Shown: in pieces, positions 1 to 8,191 of the stretch
How positions within the stretch are numbered: position 1 is the stretch's first letter
How the letters are laid out: the number at the start of each line of letters is the position of its first letter
Assembly (NCBI GenBank): GCA_900770925.1
Contig: CAAGLY010000006.1
Span: forward strand, 1 to 32,513
Direction: 5' to 3'
From: Bacilli bacterium
Lineage (GTDB): Bacteria > Bacillota_I > Bacilli_A > RFN20 > CAG-288
DNA: 32,513 bases
The notes under the pieces: generated by a model
The model's database searches: none
Seen by the model: the letters and a program-made list of their open reading frames with translations, nothing else
Told to the model about the DNA's origin: nothing
Program-made: the position numbers and the translations under genes

Positions 1-126
1 CCGTTTCCGGTGTCCGAATGCCCGTTCTGCGGCCGGGGGACGAGGATTCCGAAGCAGGTCATCGAGGAGACAGAGGCGGAAGAGGAAAAGGAAAAGCACC
101 TGGGCAGAGAGAAAAGCAACAGATAG
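1..126 (+). CDS. C-terminal end of an unidentified protein with a CPxCG zinc-knuckle-like motif (partial)
   Basis: Frame 1 is open from the first base to a TAG at 124-126 and reads as a plausible protein tail: a CPFCG motif around residues 7-11 followed by a highly charged Glu/Lys-rich stretch. The 5' part lies outside the window. One CxxC pair could be half of a zinc ribbon, but no partner pair is visible. It converges on nifJ, and a bidirectional hairpin terminator separates the two. I do not recognise the family. The other two frames look less protein-like, but the fragment is short. Confidence 0.45.
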   Translation, partial: PFPVSECPFCGRGTRIPKQVIEETEAEEEKEKHLGREKSNR

Positions 127-176
127 TAGACATTAGTCTAGCGTGAAAATATTTACAAATTCCTAAACAACAATAG

Positions 177-206
177 AAAAGCAGGCTCCTTCCGAAGCCT
201 GCTTTT
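177..206. terminator. Bidirectional intrinsic terminator between the convergent partial gene and nifJ
   Basis: A perfect inverted repeat, AAAAGCAGGCT and AGCCTGCTTTT around an 8-nt loop, has A-runs on one side and T-runs on the other. It can terminate transcription from both directions. A small extra palindrome (TAGAC-ATTA-GTCTA) lies just upstream at 126-139. Confidence 0.85.
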
Positions 207-225
207 GGATTTTGATGAAGAGAAA

Positions 226-3200
226 CTACTTTTCTAATCCGCCATAGCGGAGAATATCGTGATAACGCTGTTCAGCGGCACGACGGTTCTTATCGAAGAG
301 TTCCTGAGCGTGATCCGGATTGACACGCGGAAGCTGAGAATAGCGGGTAGAAGTGAGTAAGAAGTCCTGAAGCTTGTCGAAGTCCGGAGTCTTGCCAGCC
401 CTGACGAGCGGGCTCTTGCCCTGTTCACGGAGACGCGGATCATAAGTGTAGGTTAAGAAGTAACCGCACTCAACAGCCCTCTTCTCCTGCTTGATGGCAT
501 TGCCAAGACCGCCACGGATACCCTGTTCGATACACGGGCAGTAGCACCTGACTAAGGACGGACCATTATAGGATTCAGCATCCTTTAAGGCCTTGATAGC
601 ATGTGCCGGGTTAGCACCTAAGGCAATAGAAGCAACAAAGACGTGATCGTAAGCCATAGCGATTAAACCCATGTTCTTCTTAGTGGTCTTCTTACCAGAA
701 GCTGCGAACTTTGCAATCTGACCAGTCTGAGAAGACTTAGAAGCCTGTCCACCAGTATTGGAGTAGACCTCAGTATCCAGGATGAGGACGTTGACATCAT
801 CTTCAGAGGCGATGACATGATCAAGACCGCCGAAGCCGATATCGTAGGACCAGCCATCACCACCGATAATCCAGACAGACTTATCAAGTAAGTCGTTCTT
901 CCTCGGAAGTAAGGCTTTGATGCCTTCATTCTTGCTCTTCTCGATGAGATCAAGCCTGCGAGGCAGGATGGAACGGATGTGTTCCTTATTCTTGATGTTG
1001 GCAAGATATTCATCTAAGACAGCTTTGAGTTCAGGTTCAACATCCTTCTCGTTGTCTAAGATGATCTGGCAGATAGTGGAAAGCTTGAAGTCAGTGGCTA
1101 AACGCCTTCCATAACCATATTCAGCATTATCCTCGAATAAGGAGTTCGCCCAAGCAACACCTTCGTGGTTCTTGTTGGTAACAAACGGACTCCTCGGAGT
1201 GGATCCGCAGTAGATGGAGGAGCAGCCGGTTGCGTTAGCAACTAACCTGTCTTTTCCAAAGAGCTGGGAAACAAGACGATAGTACGGAGCTTCACCGCAT
1301 CCTGCACAGGATCCGGAAACTTCGAAGTACGGCTTAGAGAAAGCAACCTCTTTTAAGGTGCCGGCCGGATAATAACCGGTCTTCGGTTCCCTCTTGTAAA
1401 GGATCTGAGCAGCTTCTTCACGTCCGAACTGAGACTTGGCATCGACCATTTCAAGAGCCTTATGGGCTTCCCTGACGACCTTGCCGTTCTCATCTTTGAC
1501 GATGTTGCCGTTCTCATCCTTCTTCGGAGTCCTCTTGCCAGGGCACTGGTTGACGCAAAGAGTGCATCCGACGCAGTTCCTCGGAGAGACCTGGATACGG
1601 AACCTTAATCCCTTGACATTGGCACCGCCGACTGCCGGAATAACATCAGCACGTTCTTCTTCCGGTAATAAGGCAATATCCTTATCATCAAGTAAGAAGG
1701 AACGGATGGTTGCATGCGGACAGACGAAGGAGCACTGGTTGCACTGGATACAATTTTCCTTATGCCAGACCGGGACACGGTCAGCAATAGCACGTTTTTC
1801 CTTGAGGGTAACGTTCTCTTCCCTGGTACCATCCTCTAATTCCCATTTACGGAAAGTGGAAACAGGGAGGTTATAACCATCGAGGTTGCCGATGTAGGCA
1901 ACATACTCATCCCAGTATTCGTCACCGGTCTTGACGCGGTCCCTCTTGGAAGGAAGGTTAATCCAGCTCGGATCGACCTTAACTTCACGTAAGCCTTCGG
2001 TTCCGGAATCGATGGCCTTGTAGTTCAGCTCAACGATATCCTGACCCTTCTTGGCATAGGTCTTAGCAGCAAACTTCTTCCTCCATTCATTCGCCTCTTT
2101 GTAAGGCCTGATCTGCTGGTTCAGATAGAAGAAAGCAGACTGGAGAATGGTGTTGGTATGACGACCCATACCGATGGCAAGGGCAATCTTGTTTGCATCG
2201 ATGACATAGAACTTAGCATGTTTTTCAGCTAAGAGATGCTTCCTGCGGTTCGGCCTAGTCTTAGCAAGCTCTTCATCGCTCCTGTTGGTGTTGAGTAAGA
2301 AAGTTCCGCCATCCTTTAAGGAAGTGAGCCTATCATACTTGAAGATATAGGAATCAAGAGAGCAGGAGATGAAGTCAGCATTCTCGACATAGTAGGTCGA
2401 ATGAATCGGGCTATGACCGAAACGTAAGTGAGAACGGGTAACACCGCCGGACTTACGGGAATCATAGGCGAAATAAGCCTGAGCATACTGATGGGTTTCA
2501 TCGCCGATGATCTTGATGGAAGACTTGTTGGCACCGACAGTACCATCGGATCCAAGACCCCAGAAGAGGCAGGAAGTATAGTCATGCGGGATGACATAGG
2601 AATCATCGACCGGGATAGAAAGATGAGTAACATCATCTTCGATACCGACAGTGAATCCAGTCCAGGTCTTCTCAGCATTGAGGAAGTCATAGACTGCCTT
2701 GACATGCTTCGGAGCAGTATCCTTGGAAGAAACACCATAACGTCCGCCGATGACGAAGATGTCATTACGTCCGCCCTGCTTTAAGGCAGCGACAACATCA
2801 AGGTATAACGGCTCGCCGGCAGCACCAGGTTCCTTGGTACGATCAAGAACAGCAATCTTCTTGACGGACTTCGGTAAGCTGGCTAATAAATGCTTAACGG
2901 AGAACGGACGATATAAGTAGACCTTAAGTAAGCCGACTTTCTCGCCTTTCTTCCTTAAGTCATCGACAACTTCGGTTGCAGTCTCAGTGACAGAACCCAT
3001 AGCGATAATGACACGCTCGGCTTCCGGATCACCATAGTAAACAAACGGAGCATAGCTACGGCCAGTAGCAGCAGAGACTTTCTCGAAGTATTCGCAAGCG
3101 ACATCAACGATCTTCTCTTCGTGAAGGTTCTGAGCTTCACGTCCCTGGAAGGTGATATCGTCGTTCTCAGCACCACCACGAGTGACCGGATGGCCATGTG

Positions 3201-3837
3201 GATTCAGTGCACGTTTCTTGAAGTTCTCGACAGCAGTCCTATCGAGGATAGACTTCCAGAAATCGTGATTGACGAACTCAACATTCTGGATTTCGTGCGA
3301 AGTACGGAAACCATCGAAGAAGTGGACAACCGGAGAAGAAGCCTTGATAGCGACTAAGTGGGCTAACGGGGCTAAATCAGCGACATCCTGGACAGACTGG
3401 GAGCAAATCATTGCAGCGCCGGTCTGACGGATAGCATAAACGTCACCATGATCACCGAAAATGGAAAGGGAACGGGTAGCTAAGGAACGTGCTGCAACAT
3501 GCAGAACAACCGGTAATTCCTCACCGACCCATTTATAGATATTCGGAATCCTTAAGAGTAAACCTTGGCTAGCAGTATAGGTGACAGCAAGAGCGCCGCC
3601 CTGAGCAGCACCATGGACAGCACCAGAAGCACCAGCTTCGGACTGCCTCTCCCTGACCTTAACAGTTTCACCGAAAAGGTTCTTCCTTCCCTGAGACGCA
3701 TAGACATCAACATTCTCAGCCATCGGGCTGGACGGAGTGATGGGGTAAATAGCAGCAACTTCAGAGAACAAATAAGATCCTAAAGCAGCCGCGGTGTTTC
3801 CATCGACCGACTTGAACGAGAACTTCTCTTTTTCCAT
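226..3837 (-). CDS. nifJ: Pyruvate:ferredoxin (flavodoxin) oxidoreductase
   Basis: Oxidatively decarboxylates pyruvate to acetyl-CoA and CO2, passing electrons to ferredoxin or flavodoxin in the cytoplasm. It is the full single-chain form (about 1203 residues). The N-terminal domain has the YPITPSSPMAE pyruvate-binding motif near residue 30. The middle has two 4Fe-4S clusters (CIQCNQCSFVCP and NCVGCTLCVNQCP). The C-terminal TPP domain has CAGCGE, NATGCSSIY and GDGWSYDIGFGG. The start is ATG at 3837, because GGAGG ends 5 nt upstream; the TTG at 3849 lies inside that Shine-Dalgarno. AGG codons sit at family methionines: the two in VKVxExQSEAG (plus-strand 3652-3654 and 3646-3648) and the one in SQGLLLxIPN. 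Read as Arg they would break invariant motifs. Monocistronic, ending at the 177-206 terminator. It indicates anaerobic fermentative metabolism. Confidence 0.97.
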   Translation of the reverse strand: MEKEKFSFKSVDGNTAAALGSYLFSEVAAIYPITPSSPMAENVDVYASQGRKNLFGETVKVRERQSEAGASGAVHGAAQGGALAVTYTASQGLLLRIPNIYKWVGEELPVVLHVAARSLATRSLSIFGDHGDVYAIRQTGAAMICSQSVQDVADLAPLAHLVAIKASSPVVHFFDGFRTSHEIQNVEFVNHDFWKSILDRTAVENFKKRALNPHGHPVTRGGAENDDITFQGREAQNLHEEKIVDVACEYFEKVSAATGRSYAPFVYYGDPEAERVIIAMGSVTETATEVVDDLRKKGEKVGLLKVYLYRPFSVKHLLASLPKSVKKIAVLDRTKEPGAAGEPLYLDVVAALKQGGRNDIFVIGGRYGVSSKDTAPKHVKAVYDFLNAEKTWTGFTVGIEDDVTHLSIPVDDSYVIPHDYTSCLFWGLGSDGTVGANKSSIKIIGDETHQYAQAYFAYDSRKSGGVTRSHLRFGHSPIHSTYYVENADFISCSLDSYIFKYDRLTSLKDGGTFLLNTNRSDEELAKTRPNRRKHLLAEKHAKFYVIDANKIALAIGMGRHTNTILQSAFFYLNQQIRPYKEANEWRKKFAAKTYAKKGQDIVELNYKAIDSGTEGLREVKVDPSWINLPSKRDRVKTGDEYWDEYVAYIGNLDGYNLPVSTFRKWELEDGTREENVTLKEKRAIADRVPVWHKENCIQCNQCSFVCPHATIRSFLLDDKDIALLPEEERADVIPAVGGANVKGLRFRIQVSPRNCVGCTLCVNQCPGKRTPKKDENGNIVKDENGKVVREAHKALEMVDAKSQFGREEAAQILYKREPKTGYYPAGTLKEVAFSKPYFEVSGSCAGCGEAPYYRLVSQLFGKDRLVANATGCSSIYCGSTPRSPFVTNKNHEGVAWANSLFEDNAEYGYGRRLATDFKLSTICQIILDNEKDVEPELKAVLDEYLANIKNKEHIRSILPRRLDLIEKSKNEGIKALLPRKNDLLDKSVWIIGGDGWSYDIGFGGLDHVIASEDDVNVLILDTEVYSNTGGQASKSSQTGQIAKFAASGKKTTKKNMGLIAMAYDHVFVASIALGANPAHAIKALKDAESYNGPSLVRCYCPCIEQGIRGGLGNAIKQEKRAVECGYFLTYTYDPRLREQGKSPLVRAGKTPDFDKLQDFLLTSTRYSQLPRVNPDHAQELFDKNRRAAEQRYHDILRYGGLEK

Positions 3838-3868
3838 GACAACCTCCAATTTGAATTTCTCGTTTTCT

Positions 3869-3874
3869 ATTATA
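3869..3874 (-). promoter_or_regulatory. -10 element of the nifJ promoter
   Basis: On the minus strand a perfect TATAAT lies about 31 bases upstream of the nifJ ATG. No strong -35 is visible at 16-18 nt. The direct repeat GAAAGAGAGTTTT occurs twice just upstream (about 3902-3935) and might carry regulatory information. Confidence 0.5.
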
Positions 3875-3972
3875 ACCCTAAAAATAAAAGCAATAAATAG
3901 CGAAAGAGAGTTTTAAATAGTGAAAGAGAGTTTTCAACTACAAAATCAAGTCCAGAAAGGTGTGATTTTCCA

Positions 3973-4309
3973 ATGCAAGAGGAAGCAGAGTTTTACAGTC
4001 ACAACGTTTGTGCCCATAGTTCAACTGTAAAACTTCCGAAACGGGGAATTTCACTATGGCGCAGAGATATACCTCTCAGCATCCATATCCTTCCATGTCG
4101 AAAACTTAGATCCAATCGAATCCTTCGATTCATCCAAGATTACCTTCGTGAAAAAGAAAACAGACTATTCTGTCTTCTCCTATGACAAAACAAAGATATT
4201 GGATGCTACGACCACCTTTGGATACAGTAGGACAGAAAGGGACAAGGATTCCTTCTTGAGTTCCTTAAGCGATAACGCAGTCTATCTAAGCAAATCCACA
4301 GTCTACTAA
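3973..4309 (+). pseudogene. Decayed gene remnant with a frameshift (unknown family)
   Basis: Two adjacent reading frames join into one plausible protein. The first part runs from ATG 3973 through residues ending STVKLP. After one extra A at about 4037-4040 the sense continues in the next frame, with stretches such as YLSASISFHVENLDP and TTFGYSMTEMDKDSF, to TAA at 4307-4309. The second frame is open from 4031 to 4306 but has no start, and a stop at 4028-4030 cuts it off. This looks like the C-terminal part of a secreted or surface-type protein, broken by an indel and lacking a promoter. I cannot name the family. Two AGG codons in the tail fit Met. Confidence 0.35.
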
Positions 4310-4343
4310 AAACCGGAATAAACAATGTTGGAGTCCAGTTTTT
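4308..4343 (+). terminator. Intrinsic terminator after the decayed gene
   Basis: AAAAACCGGA pairs with TCCAGTTTTT (one mismatch) across a 16-nt loop, followed by a T-run. It sits directly on the stop codon of the decayed reading frame, which supports that frame having once been a gene. Confidence 0.6.
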
Positions 4344-4686
4344 AGTACAAAGAAAAAAATCCTTCTTTTTCCAGAAGGTTATTCTCAAAGAAAAATACAA
4401 TCTTTTTCCGAGCAGAATCTGTGCCTTTCAAAAAGATTCAGTGTTTTCGGTTGAGCGATACGTTACGTATTCGCTATTTTCCAGCAGTGATCGCTGGAAT
4501 AATTCCAACGCCAAATTCTTTTTGCTCACGGGCAGATTCCAAATTTTTGTACTGCCACGAAGAGAATTATATGCCTATATTTCGATTTTGTAAACTGTAA
4601 TCCCTTACATTTTTCTGCTTTCTTTGTTTTTCTATCGATATTTTTTGTTTTGTAAGCAATTACAAGGACAAATAAAAGAAAATCTG
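4344..4686. other. Gene-free stretch with hairpins
   Basis: No convincing coding sequence. On the minus strand, CCTTC-loop-GAAGG followed by a T-run (about 4351-4379) resembles a terminator. Two adjacent hairpins occur at 4455-4474 (containing the 13-bp perfect palindrome ATACGTTACGTAT) and 4479-4499 (TTCCAGC...GCTGGAA). The rest is AT-rich. This could be the relic of a lost gene or a small RNA; nothing here matches a known RNA family by eye. Confidence 0.4.
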
Positions 4687-4730
4687 TTGATTTTAATATA
4701 TGAACGGAATATCATATGAACGCATATTCA
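4687..4730 (+). promoter_or_regulatory. Promoter of the metal ATPase with an overlapping ArsR/SmtB-like operator
   Basis: TTGATT (4687-4692), a 17-nt spacer and TATCAT (4710-4715) form a promoter. The 9-mer ATATGAACG occurs twice as a direct repeat (4698-4706 and 4714-4722), inside the spacer and over the -10. The second copy extends into TGAACGCATATTCA (4717-4730), which fits the TGAA-N6-TTCA core bound by ArsR/SmtB metal sensors. Binding there would block RNA polymerase. An ArsR-family gene lies at 12568-12951. Confidence 0.6.
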
Positions 4731-4743
4731 AGTGAGGTGGGTT

Positions 4744-6762
4744 ATGGAAGTCTGCGAGTGTGAAAAAGAAAAAGACGAAACCGAAGAAAAGAAAGAGAAA
4801 AAAATTAACCTGATCCTATTCTTCTTCGGAGCCATCTGCTTATTGATTGCCTTTATTCTACAGAAAGTCGGAGAGAAGCAAGGAAGCGAGTTCTCCTCTA
4901 TCAGCTATGCAAGGTTCTCTAACCCAGACTTCTATCATTCCTTCGGGTTTATTTCTTTCCTTCTTTATACCATCGGATATCTGCCACTCCTTATCAAAAT
5001 CGGTCACGAAAGGATTGAGGAGAGGAAAGAAGGTGAAATCCTCAATGAGAATACACTGAGGTTAATTGCTACTCTTGGTGCTTATGGCATCAACGAATAT
5101 CCAGAAGCACTATTTGTTATCCTCTTCTCTATCATTGGAGAAAGGCTAGAGGAATATGCCAGCGACAAATCCAAGAAGTCCATCAAGAAATTAGTTAACA
5201 ACAGGCCACTTTATGCACATACCCTCAGAGAAGACGGCACCATCTTCGATCAGGATCCTGCAAGGCTGAAGATTGGAGACAGAATCGAAGTCCGTCCCGG
5301 AGAGAAAATCTCCGTTGATGGAAAAATCCTGCGTGGTGTCACTTCCCTTGACCTTTCTTCCATCAACGGAGAATCTCTTCCGAAAGATGTGAAAGAAGGG
5401 GACAGGGTCTATTCTGGTTCCATCAATCTGGATTCCGTTATTGTTCTAGAAGTCGAAAAAGAGTTCAAGAATTCTACACTCTCAAAGATCAGGGACTTAG
5501 TTGAAAACGAACAAGGGAAGAAAGCAAAGAGCGAACGATTCATTACCAAATTTGCCAAATACTACACTCCAGCTGTTATTCTGATTGCTCTTATAACCTT
5601 TATAACCGGATTTGGATTATCTGGCTTCAACTGGGCAGAAGGCGGAGAAAAGTGGCTTTATGAAGCTCTCTCGATTCTTCTCATTTCCTGTCCCTGTGCT
5701 CTTGTCATCTCTGTTCCGATTACCTTCTTTGCCGGAATCGGATCCGGCTCCAAATACGGTATTCTCTTCAAAGGATCTGTAGCAATTGAGAATAGGGCAA
5801 AGGCAGATACCTTCGTCTTTGATAAGACAGGTACTCTGACCAAAGGTAACTTTGTCTTAGTCAATAAACCAGACGAGAACTATTTAAAGATTGCAGCATC
5901 CTTGGAAGGCAAATCGACTCATCCTCTTGCAAAAGCAGTATCAAACGCTTACCAAGGAGAACTCCTGGAAGTAGAGAACTTTAAGAATATTCCAGGTCAT
6001 GGTATTGAGGGAACCATAGATGGTACTACCTACCTCATTGGAAACCTCGATTATCTCAAACAAAGCAACGTGCAGAACATAAAACAGGAAGACACTCCGT
6101 ATAAAATCCTCTATCTTGGTATCAAAGATGGTAATTACTTAGCTTCTTTCATTGTGAAAGATGAAGTAAAGAAAGAAGCAAAATCCGCAAGGAAGGAACT
6201 AGAAGAGAACGGAAGGAAAAAAAGTATTGTCCTTTCTGGAGATGACCAGAAGATCGTTACTGCTTCCTTAGAAGAAACCGGCGTGAAAGAAGGACATGGT
6301 GAACTCTTACCAGAAGAAAAGCTAGGGCGTGTTAAAGAGCTCGCAAGCAAGGGCAAAGTCTGCTATGTCGGTGACGGAATCAATGATTCTCCTTCGCTCT
6401 TAGCTGCTAATGTCGGTGTCAGCAGGGGAGCACTTGGCTCCGATGCCGCCATCGAAGCAAGTGATGTCGTCATCAGGGATGATAGCTTAGAGAAAGTCAG
6501 TGAAGCAAAACATCTCTCAAAGAAAACAAGGCGTGTCAGGATCTTCGGCATTATTCTCTCTATCGGATTAAAAGTCCTCAGGAGGATCTTAGTCTTAACC
6601 GGTGCCAGGGGAAGATATGCAAGGATTGTAGCCGGTGTTTCCGATACGGGTGTCAGGATCATCTCTGTTCTTAATGCTCTGAGAATGCTGTTCTATAGAC
6701 CAAAGTATCTGAAACAAAGAAAAGAAAAACAAACGCAACCCATGTTATCAAGTGCTGACTAG
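4744..6762 (+). CDS. zntA: P1B-type ATPase, zinc/cadmium/lead exporter family
   Basis: Pumps divalent soft metals (Zn, Cd, Pb) out of the cytoplasm at the cost of ATP. The sequence has the SCPCALVIS metal-binding helix, DKTGTLT phosphorylation motif, an HP motif (STHPLA) and GDGINDSPSL. Late transmembrane segments contain a Lys and an Asp (LKVL, SDTGV) as in the zinc-type subgroup. About 672 residues. It lacks an N-terminal heavy-metal-associated domain and starts with a short CxC-bearing acidic/lysine-rich tail. The start is ATG 4744, behind GAGGTGG. The actuator motif reads INGES rather than TGES. More than ten AGG codons lie in the last 80 residues, many inside membrane helices; as Arg they would abolish insertion, as Met they restore VVIMDD and normal helices. 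The ArsR repressor at 12568 is a likely partner. Which metal is exported is inferred. Confidence 0.9.
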   Translation: MEVCECEKEKDETEEKKEKKINLILFFFGAICLLIAFILQKVGEKQGSEFSSISYARFSNPDFYHSFGFISFLLYTIGYLPLLIKIGHERIEERKEGEILNENTLRLIATLGAYGINEYPEALFVILFSIIGERLEEYASDKSKKSIKKLVNNRPLYAHTLREDGTIFDQDPARLKIGDRIEVRPGEKISVDGKILRGVTSLDLSSINGESLPKDVKEGDRVYSGSINLDSVIVLEVEKEFKNSTLSKIRDLVENEQGKKAKSERFITKFAKYYTPAVILIALITFITGFGLSGFNWAEGGEKWLYEALSILLISCPCALVISVPITFFAGIGSGSKYGILFKGSVAIENRAKADTFVFDKTGTLTKGNFVLVNKPDENYLKIAASLEGKSTHPLAKAVSNAYQGELLEVENFKNIPGHGIEGTIDGTTYLIGNLDYLKQSNVQNIKQEDTPYKILYLGIKDGNYLASFIVKDEVKKEAKSARKELEENGRKKSIVLSGDDQKIVTASLEETGVKEGHGELLPEEKLGRVKELASKGKVCYVGDGINDSPSLLAANVGVSRGALGSDAAIEASDVVIRDDSLEKVSEAKHLSKKTRRVRIFGIILSIGLKVLRRILVLTGARGRYARIVAGVSDTGVRIISVLNALRMLFYRPKYLKQRKEKQTQPMLSSAD

Positions 6763-6765
6763 TCG

Positions 6766-6788
6766 AAAGGCTGGTCAGCCTTTTTTCT
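6766..6788 (+). terminator. Intrinsic terminator of the metal ATPase gene
   Basis: AAAGGCTG-GT-CAGCCTTTTTT forms a tight hairpin with a T-run starting four bases after the stop codon. Confidence 0.85.
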
Positions 6789-6826
6789 TTTCTGCATTTT
6801 CGCTCACCAATTCATTGCACTTGAAT

Positions 6827-6886
6827 TTTATTGCTTCATTTATTGCTTCATTTATTGCTTCATTTATTGCTTCATTTATTGCTTCA
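6827..6886. repeat. Five perfect tandem copies of a 12-bp unit
   Basis: The unit TTTATTGCTTCA is repeated five times without error between the ATPase terminator and the Shine-Dalgarno of the next gene. Because 12 bp is close to one helical turn, copy-number change would move upstream sites by whole turns. A stop (TGA at 6887) closes the frame, so the repeat is not part of the downstream protein. Confidence 0.95.
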
Positions 6887-6895
6887 TGATAAACT
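6867..6895 (+). promoter_or_regulatory. Candidate promoter formed partly by the tandem repeat
   Basis: TTGCTT in the fourth repeat unit, a 17-nt spacer and TAAACT (6890-6895) give a weak but correctly spaced promoter. Every repeat unit provides the same TTGCTT at a 12-nt period. Confidence 0.35.
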
Positions 6896-6916
6896 AAACA
6901 TGGGTGAGGAGAAAAT

Positions 6917-8191
6917 ATGACAGAAACAGAAAGAGTAGAATTTAAGGCAATTCTGAACGATAAATTCGAAAAAGAAATCGTAGCATTCCTAAACTCTAGC
7001 AGAGGCGGAGAATTATATATAGGAATGAATGACAAAGGCAAACCAATAGGAATAGAAAACATTGATTTAACCGAGCGTCAGATCAAAGATCGAATCAAGA
7101 ACAACATCTCTCCAGACACCATCGGCTTATTTGAAATTGTCACATCTAGGAAAAAGGATTATATTCAAATCATCATTTCTAGTGGGAATCAGAAGCCATA
7201 CTACATCAAAAAATACGGAAGGTGTCCAGAAGGCTGCTATATCCGAATCGGATCTTCTGCTGAAAAAAGGAGCGAAGAAAGGATTTTCAGTCTCTTTCAG
7301 AAAAGAGAGAAAAGAACCTTAACAAATATCGAATCCGATAACCAAAACCTAACCTTTAACTATCTGAGAAATAGATATACTGAAGCTGGCTTTGATGTAG
7401 GAGACAATTTTGAATACCAGTTAGAGCTTTATACCAAAAACAAACGTTTTAATCGTCTGGCTTTTCTTTTATCTGATCAATTTTCATCTCCAATCCAATA
7501 TGCAAAATATTCCGGAGATGATGTGTTCGATTTAGCGGAACAGAAGACTTTTGCTAATCAATCTCTAATCAAAACCACCTCAGAATTACTCTCCTTTCTA
7601 CAATCTCGAAACAGGACTTATACACAAATCACCCCGACCGGAAGAGAAGATAAATCAAAGTTCAATCCAATTGCTCTCCGTGAACTAGTGGTAAATGCAC
7701 TTGTCCATAACGACTATAAAGGTGATGGCTTACCGACCTTTGAAGAATTCTCAAATCGCTTTGAGATATCCTCACTCGGTGGTCTCCCAGAAGGATTCAC
7801 ACAAATTGATTTCTTTGACGGGTACTCATTACCGACCAATCCAGAACTAATCCGTGTCTTCCGTGATTTAGGATATGCAGAAAGATTAGGCACTGGTATT
7901 CGCCGTGTTCTGAAGTTCTACCCAAAAACGATTTTCTATTTTTCTCCTCACTTCCTACGTGTCAGTATTCCGTTCTATCATCCAAAAGAAAACGATAATG
8001 AAAAACAGGATAACCGTTCGATGATTCTTGTACAAATTAAACGGAATCCATCCATTACCAGAAAAGAACTTGCAGAAGCGACAGGCTTATCCTCTTCTAC
8101 CATATACCGGGAAATCAATAGCTTAGTCAAAGAAGAAAAACTCATTCGACAAGGGTCAAATAAAAAAGGTTCCTGGCTGATTAAGAAATAG
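6917..8191 (+). CDS. AlbA_2 (Schlafen-type) ATP-binding transcriptional regulator
   Basis: Belongs to the COG2865-like family of putative regulators. An N-terminal AlbA_2 domain (roughly residues 1-120) contains ERVEFKAILND, SRGGELYIGMND and GCYIRIGSS. The middle part has RELVVNALVHNDY and NPELIRVFRDLGYAERLGTG, as in the RecG-like/GHKL-type regulators. A C-terminal winged HTH begins about residue 370 (SITRKELAEATGLSSSTIYREI). The start is ATG 6917 with GAGGAG at good spacing. AGG codons fall at SEE[AGG]IFSLF and YG[AGG]CPEGCYIR, where relatives often have Met as I recall them, so the gene obeys the altered code. AT-rich and monocistronic. Such genes are often in accessory or defence neighbourhoods, and this one adjoins a restriction-modification system. 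Target unknown. Confidence 0.82.
   Translation: MTETERVEFKAILNDKFEKEIVAFLNSSRGGELYIGMNDKGKPIGIENIDLTERQIKDRIKNNISPDTIGLFEIVTSRKKDYIQIIISSGNQKPYYIKKYGRCPEGCYIRIGSSAEKRSEERIFSLFQKREKRTLTNIESDNQNLTFNYLRNRYTEAGFDVGDNFEYQLELYTKNKRFNRLAFLLSDQFSSPIQYAKYSGDDVFDLAEQKTFANQSLIKTTSELLSFLQSRNRTYTQITPTGREDKSKFNPIALRELVVNALVHNDYKGDGLPTFEEFSNRFEISSLGGLPEGFTQIDFFDGYSLPTNPELIRVFRDLGYAERLGTGIRRVLKFYPKTIFYFSPHFLRVSIPFYHPKENDNEKQDNRSMILVQIKRNPSITRKELAEATGLSSSTIYREINSLVKEEKLIRQGSNKKGSWLIKK

Noticed and set aside
3973..4185. A 70-residue intact protein in the first frame of the decayed gene
   Set aside because: Protein-like sequence switches to the neighbouring frame at about 4037, so the second half of this frame is a shadow.
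6827..6886. CRISPR array
   Set aside because: The 12-bp units are directly contiguous, with no spacers and no cas genes; it is a simple tandem repeat.
6775..7062. Minus-strand protein with Glu-Ala-Ile-Asn repeats
   Set aside because: It is the reverse-strand reading of the tandem repeat and of the AlbA_2 gene start, with no Shine-Dalgarno or conserved sequence.
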